Source of the DNA: Nageia nagi
Taxonomy: Eukaryota; Pinophyta
NCBI GenBank assembly: GCA_050084985.1
Contig: JBITNC010000001.1
Coordinates: forward strand, 88,598,001-88,662,000
Direction of reading: 5' to 3'
DNA length: 64,000 bases
The notes under the pieces: model-generated
Databases searched by the model: none
What the model saw: the letters and a program-made list of their open reading frames with translations, nothing else
What the model was told of the DNA's origin: nothing
Shown: positions 1-12,048 of the stretch, piece by piece
Position numbering within the stretch: the stretch's first letter is position 1
How the letters are laid out: the number at the start of each line of letters is the position of its first letter
Position numbers and translations under genes: made by a program

Positions 1-310
1 GAAGTAGTAATATTTAGGGTTTTGAATTTCCAAAATAAGATCCACTTACAAGAGAAGTAATTCTTTAGAGAACATTTTTCCTTGATATTCCCATAATTCT
101 AACTATTTAGCATATCATGATTTTATCTATTAATTATGGTCATTTAAAGATTGTTTGAAATGACTTCTTAGCCACCTTCTTAAATAAATAAAATAAGAGG
201 TTGAATCAACTAAAAATTGATTAATCTAAGTATGATTGGTTCAATAATATGGATATATCTGACATCCCTACACTCTTTCACAAGATAAAGAGTCGAATTG
301 CACTTTTCAA
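1..310. repeat. Direct repeat, copy 1 of 2
   Basis: This stretch is repeated in the same orientation at about 3934-4285. Shared landmarks are TTTAGGGTTTTGAATTT near the start, GATTGTTTGAAAT in the middle, and CACTCTTTTGCAAG-like sequence near the end. The first base of the window cuts the copy, so its true left end is unknown. A pair of direct repeats 3.6 kb apart could be LTRs of a small decayed element. I see no clean TG/CA ends, primer site or coding domain between them, so I call it only a repeat. Confidence 0.7.
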
Positions 311-3300
311 ACCAATAGTCTATTTTTGGCATGCTCGATGGGATAATTTCATAAAGTTTTCATATGAGATTGGTCTCTAGTGTGACTATTAAAATATGTT
401 CCATGCTCATTAAAAGATAAATTTGGTAACATCAATGCATATAGTAGCTCAATTTGTTTAATTTATTTCAAGGGAATAGAATGGTGACCTGATCAGTTCA
501 AGATTCAAGATCTAAAGAATAAGAAAGGTTATTTTGAAATGTTATATGTTGAACAAAACACTTAATAAATATGAATCAAAATTCATTAAGATGAAAAATA
601 TTATCAAAATAAAGGTTTTAATGGACCTATAATATTTAGGGGTTAGTCAGAGTTAAGGTTTTCTTGATAAATATTTTGCACTTAAGCAATATTAGGGGAT
701 GGTTCAATCCTCTTTTTGAAGGGTAATTATTATCTTTTGATACCAGAATGTTGGAAAAATAAAGATAGTATCAAAAGTTTCTTGTTTTCAAAGGTTATAT
801 ATTAATATACTTCCATATATAGAATGCATACTAAATTATCAATATTAGAAGGTTTTCATGTTCAAAGGTTATCTATTAAGATACTACCAGCTATGGAATG
901 AATACCAAAATATATAATCAAAAGCAGATCTGATGTGTTTTGAACTTATCTTGTTATGGATATACATGTTTGAATCTAATTTACATAGTCACACAAATTG
1001 GATATTCCTATAAAAGTATACCCTCCCAACCCTCACATGATTCTTAAAAGGTGTACATTCTAGTCTCTAAGGTAATATTTTGATCTTTGCTCATTGCATT
1101 GAAAATGACCTTATAAAGTTACCCTTAAAAACATGAATGATTTCCAAACATCATAAAGGGTTGATATAAGTAATTAGCCATATTTTTAAACAATAGGTAG
1201 ATATGTTTTGATAATACTATGGAGCATGCCTAAAATGTTCATATCTTATTGATAAGTGTTTGATATTTTATCTTTACCTATCAAATCCTACAATCCCAAG
1301 AATCTATTTACCATAAACTCACACCAAATTATTCAATAACTCAAACTGCTATATAGTTTGCTTGATTATTATGTAAAATTATTTATCAAAAGAGTTTTTC
1401 TAGAATTTTAGTTATTATACTTGTGTGTTTCAATGATACAGTTTTCTTCAATGGATTTTTTTTTTAAAGATTAGGTTAAACATAGATCAAAATATTTTTC
1501 TATAGAGGGTATTGATTTGTATTCAAATTCAAGGTCACTGATGACATATAAAAGGAGATTATATAAATAGGTAGGATAAGATGGATGAGTAAACAACGTA
1601 TAGACCTAAATAGGTCTAAATTAGTTAGGAATAATTTAGAACTATTTAAACCATTTTTGTTGAGATCCATTTATAAGAGAGATTATAGGTAGATATGTGT
1701 GAGTTTCCTATAAATAGTCAATGCATAATAAGTATCATAATATCCAAAGATGAATATAGTAGTTCACTTATGAAAGTAAAAAATGTGGTGTGAAGCTTGT
1801 AAGGTAGATTAGTAGTGATCTTGTACATATGTGTTGTTGTCCAACCCATTGTGTCCAATGTAACCCACCATAATAAATCACTCATCCCATCCATCATGTC
1901 CATTTGTTTGGATTTAATTTCCACCTCAAATACTCTCCATCTTGTCTACTCTCTTTTCTCATGACCTCTCATCTCCCTTCCCTACTCTCCTACTTCTTTC
2001 CCCATCCCTCCTTCTGCATTCTTACCATCTCTCTTCCTTCCACCTCCTTCTTAGATTTACATGCCCATTACTAATCTATTTTGCAAGCATAACATGACAT
2101 CTTATAAGGCTATTTGGAAAAAGGCTTACAAGTGAATATGGATCCAAAAGCATTAGAAAAGCATGGTAAAACAATGATTCACTTTAGTATTTTATTTTTA
2201 AATACTTATAAGAAATATTTTTGTGTTGTAAATGGTTAAGAATCTGACTCATTGATATATTAAGGTTACTCTAGTTGATTTAAATATTTATTTAAATTCT
2301 TCTCCATCCCATCCTACCCCTACTAATGCATGTTTCCTACTTAATTTCTATTATATGATTCGTTGACTATTCTAAATCTTCAAAATAGCTAATGAAGGGG
2401 GAAAATTTTATTAAAACTAACATTAAGTATGGAGATTATTTCTTGATTTTCTTGTACTTTAACAAGTTTGAAATATTTTAGATGTATCTATAATGGTAAT
2501 AGTTGGATGAAAGAGAGATATTTTAGAAACCAAAAGTGTTGCATGTTCAAATCATCTTCCTAGAGTCTAACAGTACTCCTCCTTGATGCATTTTCTTTAA
2601 GTGCAATGAACTTATAAATGGATGAACTTTCCCATAACCTAGTAGAGTTGTAATTGATACAATGATCTTGAAACTCGACAGTCTCCATCCTTCATACATT
2701 CTCCTGGAATATAGTCAGACTATTACCAAGGCATCTCCAAGGAAAGTGATGTGATAATTCAATGCACCTCATTCTTTCCCAATAGCCTACAAACTCAACC
2801 ACATCTCATTTTTTTGAAGCCTAAACCTATTCGCCAAAATCCACTAAAGTCAATGAACATCTCTTATTGGTCAAAATAATTGACATACTTAGTTATAATG
2901 CCTAAGTCTAACAAGATTGTATAAGCTTTATATTGATTTTATTTAAGAAAAGCTTTTGGCATTTCTCCAATCTTATGAAAAAAATATTTCCTAGTTGCAT
3001 TTGGGTGCTAAAGATAAAATACAATTATCATTAGCATAAATTTAAGAATTTACATCTATGTAATTCAAGTTGTAGCTTGGATAAATTATAGATTTCATAA
3101 TTCTTTTAGTTAGTTGCATACAGGCTATATTTTATAGATTCTTAATACCATTGGTAGATATTTTCAAATTTAAATCTATATATAAAACTTAGATCAATGT
3201 AAAATAAGAGGTTGGATATTTTATCAATTGCATCTATGTAATGAAATATCTATTTTTCTAGCCCAAACTGAGTATGGAGAGACTTGTACATTTATTTCTT

Positions 3301-3933
3301 TGTGAAGTATTTGGATGTCTTAAATGGTTACATTATTTATATGTCTCCTATTCTCCATGGTATGATGAAAGAAATATCCATGCTTATAGCCTCTATTATT
3401 TGCAATTGAATGATAGATATTGGCATTATAGGTATTGCTATCAACTAGGAGTCCTTCCTCTAGTTTTTGATAGAATTGTTGGAAGCTCAAGTTGGCCTTA
3501 AGAAATATAATTTTCCTTTCTTTCCTAAACTCTAAACCTTTTTATATATTTTAGTATCTCTATCCCTTTTCCTTTTATTTTCCATATTTCATGATGGATA
3601 AGGCATTATATTGATAAAACTAGAATAAGAAATTTGGAATTTGATTGTCTTCTCTGTCAATGATAAGTCTTTTAATGAGTCTACATATCTATCTATGTGA
3701 AGTAAACCTTATAATTATCTATTATAATATCTATAATGAATAAGTAACATCATCTTATCTTTGAGAGATAGAATCCCATCCAAATTGTATTTTTTTATGT
3801 GGCAAAAGTGCAATCTCATTGGTTAGAGACCTAAAATAGGGTCAGCCTATATAAAATTGGACCATCGAAAGATCAAGCTCCTATTCACCTCTCTATTTAT
3901 GGGATGCATCTAAATACAATTATGAGATACTAA
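311..3933. other. AT-rich DNA without recognisable genes
   Basis: No reading frame here resembles a known family on either strand. The open frames are short (at most about 75 codons, at 3274-3501) and have no motif. Contents that can be named are a degenerate 74-bp tandem pair near 789-925, a C/T-rich tract at about 1940-2045, and the flanks of the direct repeat. It could be the interior of a non-autonomous element bounded by that repeat, but this is not demonstrable from sequence alone. Confidence 0.6.
789..925. repeat. Degenerate 74-bp tandem pair
   Basis: CAAAGGTTAT followed by a similar 50-60 bp tract begins at 789 and again at 863. The two units differ at many positions, so this is an old duplication. 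Confidence 0.55.
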
Positions 3934-4285
3934 TCTTTAGGGTTTTGAATTTCTAAAATAAGAACCACATATGAGTGGAGTAATTCTATAGAGAACATTT
4001 ATCTTTGATGTTCCTAGAATTTTGACTATTCGATAGATCATGATTTTTCTATGAATTATGATCATTTAGATTGTTTGAAATAGCTTTCTATGTACTATCC
4101 TAGATAAATAATAACTAAAAATCAATTCATCCAAGGATAATTCGTTATTGAATATATGTACTATCCTAGATAAATAATAACTAAAAATCAATTAATCCAA
4201 GGATAATTTGTTATTGAATATGGAAAAATATGACACCCCACACTCTTTTGCAAGAAAAAGAGTTGGATTGCATTTTTTGGATCAA
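3934..4285. repeat. Direct repeat, copy 2 of 2
   Basis: Same-orientation copy of 1-310, starting at TTTAGGGTTTTGAATTT and ending near AAAGAGTTGGATTGCA. It is longer than copy 1 because it contains the 66-bp tandem duplication at 4091-4222. Confidence 0.7.
4091..4222. repeat. 66-bp tandem duplication
   Basis: TGTACTATCCTAGATAAATA starts at 4091 and again at 4157. The two units are nearly identical, differing mainly at CAATTCATCC/CAATTAATCC and TTCGTT/TTTGTT. The high identity marks this as a recent slippage or unequal-exchange event inside an older repeat. Confidence 0.9.
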
Positions 4286-4963
4286 CATTTTGTATATTCC
4301 AAAAAAATATTTAGAAATTCATATGTTATTTATAAAAGTTTCAAAACATTCTAATGTTCACATGATTTTAAAATTCAAAGGTATTTTATGATCACATCCT
4401 TTATTGGTTGAGAGTATAATTAGGCATCCTTTTATGATCTTTTCTCATGATTTCAAACTTCTCATACTCATATGATGTCAAGGATCTATGATTCCCAACT
4501 ATACCTATGGAAAAGGGTACCCATAATGAGAAGTTCATTATGAAGATTTTATGATCTCATTTTCATACTTTTAGTTCCATAAAGTACACCCTTACATAGT
4601 TTATTTCATTTATGTTCCTTTTATCATTGCTATATTTATAGATGATGAAAGCTTGTAAGTCATAGGATAAAGTTTCCTTAATTAATATTGATTTTTTCAT
4701 TGAAAACTCAATGTATATTGAAAGCTTTAAGGGTTTATAAACCATTTATTGTTATGATATTTGGAAGGTATTTTTGTTTCTCACAATTTCTTTGCACTTG
4801 ATTCTTGATGGTCACCACTTTTACAATAATCAATGCAAATAGGGGCTATAATACATCACCAAATAAATTATTGATTCAAATATGTACTAGGTTCAAGGAA
4901 GTATTATTTTCTTCTCTCTTTCTATTACAAGCATAATTTCATTTCATATAATTAAAATTTGCA
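4286..4963. other. AT-rich DNA, nothing recognised
   Basis: If the LTR starting at 4977 is a 3' LTR, this should be the 3' end of the interior of a plus-strand gypsy element. I find no integrase or RNase H motif in it. A 60-codon minus-strand open frame at 4563-4745 has no recognisable motif. Confidence 0.5.
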
Positions 4964-4976
4964 AAGGGGAAATTAT
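4964..4976 (+). promoter_or_regulatory. Polypurine tract before LTR
   Basis: AAAGGGGAAATTAT lies immediately before the LTR start TGATACC at 4977. A purine run in this position primes plus-strand synthesis in LTR elements and marks the following LTR as a 3' LTR read on the plus strand. The related LTR at 22451 (minus strand) has no such tract outside it, which fits a 5' LTR there. Confidence 0.6.
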
Positions 4977-5200
4977 TGATACCTAATTTGGCATCCTTTT
5001 TAGGATCAAACTAGTTTTCATATGACCCTTAAGATGTTATGATCTATGTAGTGTTATGTTACATGTTATTATCAATAAATGACCACTTAAGCTATGTATT
5101 ATGCATATTTCTCTTTATTTTATGCAATGTATTGTGAGCATCAACACTAAGCTAGAATGGTGATTTCAAGTAATCTCTTATACCTATAAATAGAGAAATA
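4977..5200 (+). mobile_element. Gypsy-family 3' LTR, left part (split by CACTA)
   Basis: It starts TGATACCTAAT and matches, in inverted orientation, the outer end of the LTR at 21663-22451; both share ATATGA-CCTTAAGAT and a GCAT-TTTCTCTTTAT block. The match stops where the CACTA terminus begins at 5201 and resumes at about 13065, so the LTR was split by that insertion. Combined with 13065-13543 it makes an LTR of roughly 700 bp. Confidence 0.75.
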
Positions 5201-5245
5201 CACTACACAAAATTAGACTTAAAGGATGATTATAAACCATCATTA
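5201..5245 (+). repeat. CACTA left terminal inverted repeat
   Basis: It begins CACTA and pairs with the right end at 13017-13061. A subterminal AAACCATCATTAT follows at once, and an inverted AATGGTTTATTAT lies near 5258. Confidence 0.85.
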
Positions 5246-6119
5246 TAGGTCTTTAAAAATGGTTTATTATGTGCCATTGATGAGGGAATCATACAAAAAT
5301 CCAAAGAATAAATGGTGGCTATAAAGTATCATCCCAAACCACCCTTTTAGATCATTTGATGATGTCTAAAAATTTCCTTGTATATGGTAAAAATTTCCCT
5401 TATAATAATTATCATTAAATAAAAAAAATATGGTAGGGGTTGGGGTATCTTAGTCAGATTCACATGAGAATAATGTAACTCTAGAACTTGAAGATGACAT
5501 GTGCCATCTCATTATGAAACCATAGTTTGGCCCATGTAAATATATTTGATGATTTGGGTGATGCATTATGTGGATTAGCTCTATAGGGTAGTATATGTCT
5601 CTTTCTATTGGAACATCTTGAAGTTACATGCAATATGAAGGAAAAATAACCTACAAGTTTTGAATGTATTCACTTCACTTTATATCAACTTACTTATCTA
5701 CCATCTCACACTCAAGGCCTATTCTCTATAGTATTCAATATACATTTGGAGAGAGTATAGAGGAAAGGTTTTCTTAATGATTTTCTTGGGTTTTAAAGTT
5801 ATCTCATCTTGGGTGGTCAAGTTATCAATATAGAACCTTTTAGTTGTTTAGCTCTTAAGAAAAATGAGAATATTTAGATTACTCTATGTAAAGTTGATCT
5901 TCAAAACATAATAGAACCTTTTAAAGGTGATAATGTCAACCTATCATAGATAATCCTAGAGTCTTGGGATAATGGACATGTCACTATTGATAGTATTTCC
6001 TTTGATTTCACTAAAAATAAAAGTACTATAACTACAAGTCTTTTATAGAAGACATGATAGGTGAAAAGAAAAACATCAAATTCTTCATCTCCAATGTTGG
6101 TAAAATTAAAATCCTAAGA
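5246..6119 (+). other. CACTA interior, no recognised gene
   Basis: Short, frame-shifting open stretches occur between about 5640 and 6110 on the plus strand, but none matches a family I know. The subterminal repeats occupy the first 150 bp. Confidence 0.45.
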
Positions 6120-6580
6120 AAGGGATTTGATACAAAGAGCATCCCAAAGAAGTGGGCTGAGATGTTGGATATTGTGATATGATATATGATATTATAAGGC
6201 AAATTATCCATAGCAATGAGGCTACATCTTTCACTTTTGAATTATTTACTTAACAATCCTACAAATTTACTATCCTTTATTTATAATTCACTTACTAGAT
6301 ATATAGTTAAAGCTAAGAAGTTATACTCCATTTTCCCTTTGCATCAAGGGCTAATCCTCATAGTCTATAACTATAATTTGACTAATTCTCCTCATGCCCT
6401 TCTATATTGGAAAATGGAAATTGAATAAGGCCATAACCATATTATTGAACATGAGATACAAAATGAACCCCACTCTCCCACTAGACCTCTCTTGTCTAAT
6501 GAAAATGCCTTATATGTTGAAGTTCCCTAAAACCTTTATCAGATACCAAGGGGCCAAGATGAAGATTCATTCCACATAGA
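6120..6580 (+). pseudogene. Decayed gene of unknown family (copy A)
   Basis: Reading the plus strand from about 6216 gives a leucine-rich stretch (LLNYLLNNPTNLLSFIYNSL) followed about 25 residues later by a PLHQGLILIVYNY block. The same pattern in the same order, a hydrophobic LLN run, a short polar gap, then PLHQG, occurs at 25500-25720 on the plus strand. Two independently decayed copies support a real former gene, not chance. Frame changes and stops before and after show it is dead here. The pattern recalls long proteins carried by plant retroelements or DNA transposons, but I cannot assign a function. Its place inside the CACTA element suggests it is either part of the transposon's own coding capacity or captured DNA. 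Confidence 0.45.
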
Positions 6581-7043
6581 CAACAATATAATGAGATTGG
6601 TTGACAAGATTTGTAATGATGAGAATACTCTTCTCAAATCCTATATTATTCTAATTTATGTCAATAATTCCAAAAATCTCTTCCCTACATGAAAGGTTCT
6701 TCACTTAGGGATCTATTCTAACTAAAAATAATAATTCTACCTTAATGATAGACCTACAAAGTGGTTGATGATAAAAAATAAAGTTTTATGCTATGTAATG
6801 TTCTCCTTTTTGTTCATGCATATTATACAAAGGTTGAGAATATATCTATTTATTTTTATGGTTGACATATTAATTATTTTTTTGGATAGATAGAAAAATG
6901 TTATATCAAGCCATAAAAAGCTACTATGTAAATGTTTTGGTATATATTTGATGTATATGGTTTTGGGGTCCACCGTAAACCCAAAGTGTTAATGCAAATG
7001 TATTCCTTGTAGAAACTAAAGCATTGTATAATCTAATTGATCA

Positions 7044-7217
7044 TGGATTGCAATGATCATAGGATATGCACATAATGGGTATGATTTGGAGGTCCTAAAG
7101 TATTTTCAAAAAATGCAATTAACTAGTTTCAAACTAGATTCAATAAAATTTGTGAGTATTCTTCTTGTATGTGCAACTCTTATGGATTTAAAATGGGGCA
7201 TAGATAGTCATGAATAA
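7044..7217 (+). pseudogene. PPR gene fragment, one-plus repeat
   Basis: An uninterrupted stretch of 57 codons reads as consecutive PPR units: IAMIIGYAHNGYDLEVLKYF, then a QKMQL turn, then FVSILLVCATLMDLKWGID before a stop at 7215. PLS-class PPR proteins bind organellar RNA and act in chloroplast or mitochondrial RNA editing and processing; the W-x-AMI-x-GYA-x-NG pattern is a hallmark of that class. Just upstream, NLIDHGL-like codons in another frame probably belong to the previous unit. The fragment has no start codon or transit peptide and lies inside the CACTA element, so it is a captured or pre-existing gene piece, not a functional gene. No intron is visible. Identification as PPR is firm; which PPR gene it came from cannot be said. 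Confidence 0.75.
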
Positions 7218-7293
7218 ATAACAATATGTTGGTTTATTTTACATGTAATTGTTATGATAGACCTGATAGATATGTATTCAAAATATAAAAATA

Positions 7294-7490
7294 TACATGT
7301 ATGGTTGACCTTCTTGATCATGTTGGGCATATATATGAAATAAATAAAATATTAAAAAAGCATGCCAATAAAAATTGATGCCATTTTGATAGCAATTAAA
7401 TTATTTTATGAAGCTTACACCCATAATAAAATACAATACATGTATGGTTTACCTTCTTGGCCATGCTTTGGCATCTAGATGAAGCAAAAT
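7294..7490 (+). repeat. CACTA-internal 60-bp repeat, copies 1 and 2
   Basis: Two copies of a unit whose core is ACATGTATGGTTGACCTTCT, followed by a GCCATG-TTGGGCAT-ATGAAGC-like tail, start at about 7294 and 7430. The second is preceded by TTACACCCATAATAAA, which also precedes copies 3 and 4. Further copies lie at about 9225-9290, 9530-9590, 12440-12500 and 12572-12620. I see none outside the CACTA element. Confidence 0.75.
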
Positions 7491-8390
7491 ACTTTATAAA
7501 TAACACCAATAAAATTACCTAATTCTATAGTGTGTACTTATTGTTTGATACTTATAGAATTAATAACAAGCTAGAGTTAGAAAACTTTAGAGCCTACGTT
7601 TGGATCAATTATAGAAGGATCATTATTGGAAAAACTCTTATTGTTCATCGTTGGTAAATATGGCATTAGATTGCATTCTTAATGCAATGAAGGATGAAAA
7701 CAACCAAGTAAAATGATAGTACCACTTGGATAGAATTTATGAAAAAAAATCTATTTATATAAAAAGGAGCTCCATAGAGATTGCATTATATATAATAAAT
7801 TCACATGAATAATGCTATCATTGGAGATCTTACAACACTAAATTACATGTCATATGTCTCACTTTAACTTTTATCTTACATCAAATATCCTTTACTTAGT
7901 GTCTATCCTTGGAGTGGTTAAAATAGTTGGAACCCCTTAAAACAATTTCTTGTACAATAATTCCTTACATACCTTACAATAATTTAAATCCATAAATTGT
8001 TCAATTTAACTTTAAATTTTAGATCATGGAGAAAAAAGAATAAGTTTTTTGAATTTTGAATTGATAACAATTTCTCATACAACCATTCTTTGCATATCTT
8101 ATTATCATTGCAATACATGAAACTATTCATTTTCACTTCAAATTTTAGCTTACATGAAGAAAAAAGCATAAGTTTGTTTGGATTCCAATTACGTAATTAG
8201 AGACATAAGGCTTCCAGAACAATGTTGGTTTGTTGCAACTGATCAAGCTCTAAAATACTATCTATGCATTACCTAAAGTGTTCATGGATGATATTATACC
8301 AAAACTCCATGCACCTATCAAAGTTTATCCAAAAGTAAATATATATCAACTAAGTATTTTAATGATCATTTATTATATAATTAAAATTAT
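7491..8390. other. CACTA interior, no recognised gene
   Basis: AT-rich sequence containing a loose internal repeat (TACAATAATT-CTTACATACC near 7950 and CATACAACCATTCTTTGCAT near 8080). No open frame has a recognisable motif. Confidence 0.5.
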
Positions 8391-8560
8391 ATGATATGAT
8401 ATGAAATGATCTAAGTGCACCATACATATGATATGAAATGATACAATAAACCATCCATATGATATGAAATGATCTAGTGCACCATATGACATTAAATATT
8501 TCAATTCAGCATATGATATGAAATGATGCAATGTACCATGTGATATAAATACACCATCCT
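8391..8560. repeat. Tandem array of about 34-bp units
   Basis: ATATGATATGAAATGAT recurs four times about 33-50 bp apart, mostly followed by an (A)GTGCACCAT-like element. Units have drifted by small insertions and substitutions. The array lies inside the CACTA element. Confidence 0.7.
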
Positions 8561-10389
8561 CATGGATGTTATCTCAATTTCATTAGGTTTTATTGGTATA
8601 ATACAACTTAGTAATTTGTAAATGTTATCTATGCATTGCATCCCATGTCATAAGTGTTCACGGCTAACATTATACAAAACATTGACACAACTAGTTTTGG
8701 ATAAAGAGAGAGAATCAAATGAGTTACAAGATTTATAAAATAAGTTTGATTATTGGTTATTATCATAATTTTAGTGTGGATTTTTTCTTAGTACCTTGAC
8801 CTATTTTTAGGCAATGGTGATGAAGCCTTTATTTCTCAACCCAATCAAAGCAACAATGATTTATATGTTGGTACTAAACTGGGTACCATCTATGATAACC
8901 ATTACTTCATCCTAAGATTTGAACACTTAAGGTAACCATATTATATTATGACCATCAATAGCTTTGATGAATACTCTAGCTTCCCCTTGATATAATATAT
9001 TCCATATTATAAGGTCTTCTCTAAATAAATCTCCATTTGTAAGTTCTAATATTTACTTATCATTTTTTCTTCATCTTGCATGCAACTCCAAGATTTTCTT
9101 GTAGAAAGAGTTATTTTCTATCCTATAGAGCCAATATTTCAATCCATGTCCAAAATACAATCTTATTGGGAGATGTATCATCCCACATATCATCTTCAAT
9201 TCTCAAGTTACACCCAAAATGCAACACTATACATGTATGATTGACCTTCTTAGCCATGGTGGGTATATAAATGAAGCAAAATATAAATAAAATGAAATAA
9301 TACCTAATAAAATATGCATTAATCACATCTATAAAAATTGGATCAACAATTTTGATATAGTTATATAGATGTGATGCATGCATATTTATAGTACTCTTTA
9401 AATAATGAAATATGTGGGCATTAATCTAGATGGTGTTACATTTGTTAGTGTATTATCTGCATGTATCCATTTAGGTCTATTAAAATAAGGCTATCAATAC
9501 TTCAAATACATGAATGTTTATTATCATATATAACACCCATAATTAAACCAATATATGTATGGTTCACCTTCTTAGCTAGGTTGGGCTAGATTGGCTAGGT
9601 TTTTGGGTCCTATAGAATTCATAGAAGGCTCATGTACAACTTTATCAAATGAAATACATGAGAATACTGATGAAAGATATTATAAAAAAAAATCATGCAA
9701 GTAAATTCTTGGATAAGGAAAATGAGGCATCTCTTCATAAAATTATACTAGCATTTGAAATTCCTTCATATTTGTTTAGAAAGTTTCATATAAAAATACA
9801 TAAAAACTATGCATATCCATGTTAATTACATCAAACCTATGCATATACATGTTACATCAAAACTATGCATATATATTTGTTCCTTCTAAATGAGACTAGG
9901 GAAGGATTTTATGGAGTATCATGTGAGGAGGATGAAAACATTGAAATATGATATTTCGTGATTATGAACATCTATTTGTTTCTTTGAAATGAGATTATTT
10001 TCTTTACATGGGTTATGAGAATACTGACTTTCTTATAACATTCAGAGTCTTTAGGGTCAATACTAAGCACCTTGTCTTCAACCACTATATCATTTATCAC
10101 CTTTACCATTAAAAAAATGATACTCTGTTGTTGTTAATTAGTACTTATGTGAATTGGCTAGCTTGCAATAAGCAAGTTATATTTTAATAGGATGATCATG
10201 TCAAGAAAATGAATTTAAAATGGTTAATAGAAAATAAGACATATTTTTCATATAATAAAGGTCAACATAATATAATACATATTTTTCAACATAGAGACAC
10301 TCTTTTTTAGAAGGAATATTTATGGCACCTTCATTTCTAACCTACCATTAAAATTTGATTTTGCAATTTGTACTTGTTAGCTTGGTGCT
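8561..10389. other. CACTA interior with dispersed repeats
   Basis: It contains copies 3 and 4 of the 60-bp repeat (9225-9290, 9530-9590) and, at 9825-9880, three short AAA(C)CTATGCATAT-ACATGTTA repeats. No coding family was recognised. Confidence 0.5.
9225..9590 (+). repeat. CACTA-internal 60-bp repeat, copies 3 and 4
   Basis: TTACACCCAAAATGCAACAC followed by TATACATGTATGATTGACC at about 9210-9250, and TAACACCCATAATTAAACCA followed by ATATATGTATGGTTCACC at 9530-9570. Both are the same unit as at 7294 and 7430. Confidence 0.7.
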
Positions 10390-11290
10390 TGTAGTATTCC
10401 GTAACAAAATGGGTCTTGGAAATTCATGGAAAAATAACTATATATGGGTTTCTTTCATATGAAATTATGATATGAACCTCATTGAGATGCAATCTCATGT
10501 ACTATAATGATCCTAAGAAATGCACAAAATGGGTTTTATGAAAAGGCTTTAGAGACTTTTAAGAGTATACAATTATTAGGTGTAAAGCCAAACTCTATAA
10601 CCTTTGCTAGCATTTTCACAACATGTGCCATCATGGGAGATATCAAAGAAGGTATGAACATCCATTAAATAATAGTCAAAAATGGCTTCTCATAGAATTC
10701 TATGGTTATTAACACACTAATATAAATGTATGAAAAATATGGAAGAATACATAAGACCCCATAATTATTTGACAAGATGCATGATGCACACATAGTTTGA
10801 TGGAATGTAATGATTGGAGGATATCAATTCATGGATATGGTTAGTATACCTTTAAACTCTTTTATCTAATGAATCACTTGGTAACCAACCCTGATAGCAT
10901 AACCTTTGTATATTCTCTAAGGTTTTGTATATTCTCTACTTGCATGCAGTGATGCAAGTCTAATGGATGAGGGTTGTAAATACTTCAATAGCATAAGTTA
11001 CTTTTATTGCATTCTTCTTAGGATTAATACTTATACAATCATTTTTTTTTTAAGCCTAAAAATGATTCATCTCATGTTCTTCTTTCAAATATTTATGTTG
11101 AATTAGGTAGTTGGGATGATGTTTAAAGAGTAATGACATTAATGTAAGATTCAAAATCAAGAAGAAACCTAGATGTATTTAGATTGAAGTTGATAAAAGA
11201 GTACATGCTTTTCTTGTAGGAGATAGATCACAACTAAAAACATAAGAAATCAATTGAAAATTGGAGAAATTGGTAGTAAGAAGGTGGTGG
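10390..11290 (+). pseudogene. PPR gene fragment with E-domain end
   Basis: The plus strand from about 10500 reads RNAQNGFYEKALETFKSIQL, then GVKPNSITFASIF, then a GDIKEGMNIH unit, and on to FDKMHDAHIV and WNVMIGGYQF. These are successive PPR units of the PLS class. Near 10880 a NPDSITFV-like piece and a DEGCKYFNSIS piece follow. At 11062-11240 SHVLLSNIYVELGSWDDV and a VHAFLVGDRSQ-like piece mark the E/E+ region near the C terminus. There are many in-frame stops, several shifts, and an apparent deletion of the first part of the E domain around 11036-11055. Intact relatives act in organellar RNA editing. Lying within the CACTA element, it is a dead copy; its unit order matches the 3' half of a single PPR gene. 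Confidence 0.85.
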
Positions 11291-12029
11291 GAAATATTCC
11301 AAATACAATGCCTATATTTTTTAATACTATAGTTTCAACTAATGAAATTGAATTATTTGTGAAAGCCTTTTCTTAAATACTATGGTTTTATGGTATTGAA
11401 CTATTTTTTAGGAATATTCTAAAATTGTATAGTGAAGAGTTTGAAAAGGAGGTGCAAGAATCACAAATATGAAAGGAGAAATACTTTAAATAGATAGAAA
11501 ATACTTGATGAATAATAGATGATAGAGAAGGGCTTAAAAGTAACCCAATACTTTGGTATGAACAAAGTAGAGAAACTCTTAATTATACTTTATTTTGACC
11601 TTTATCATTTTTATACCATACCTTGTATGAATAGACTTATTATACAAGATATAAAGGAGGAAAATAAGAAAAAAATTCTTCACCACCATAGTGAGAAAAA
11701 TAACAATTCTTTTTAGGCTATTAAGGACATCCTCTAGCACAAACATTTGAGTTATGAAGAACCTTCAAGTATGTGGTAACTATAACTCTGAAAATTTTTC
11801 TATCCAAATTATTGCAAGAGAAATTATTGTAAGGAATGCCAATCATTTTTATCAATTCAAGGATGTATAGCATTTATATGGTGATTACTAGTGATTGAGT
11901 GAAATATATTTGTTGTGTAAATGGAAAAAATCATTTTCTAGCAAATGATTTATTTTAGTGAATTCTTTAAGTACCATGATCTCATAGTTGTATTGTAGGA
12001 ATGCAAGGATCCATGCATAACAACCCTAA
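11291..12029. other. CACTA interior, no recognised gene
   Basis: AT-rich sequence downstream of the PPR E-domain remnant. A 65-codon plus-strand open frame at 11519-11716 has no motif and a low-complexity Lys-rich end; I treat it as chance. Confidence 0.5.
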
Positions 12030-12048
12030 TATATATATATATATATAT
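12030..12048. repeat. (TA)n microsatellite
   Basis: An uninterrupted run of TA dinucleotides, immediately before the PPR-like reading frame at 12047. Confidence 0.95.

Noticed and set aside
1920-2050. C/T-rich tract that could be a promoter pyrimidine patch or polypyrimidine tract
   Set aside because: No gene starts or intron fits nearby; likely simple-sequence drift.
3274-3501. 75-codon plus-strand open frame
   Set aside because: No motif, no coding context and aromatic-rich chance composition; nothing resembling a known family.
3800-3885. tRNA-like A-box and B-box sequence (TGCAATCTCATTGGTTAGAG ... AGATCAAGCTCCTATTC)
   Set aside because: Spacing between the boxes is about 60 bp and no arm pairs well; weaker than the cases at 47445 and 22996.
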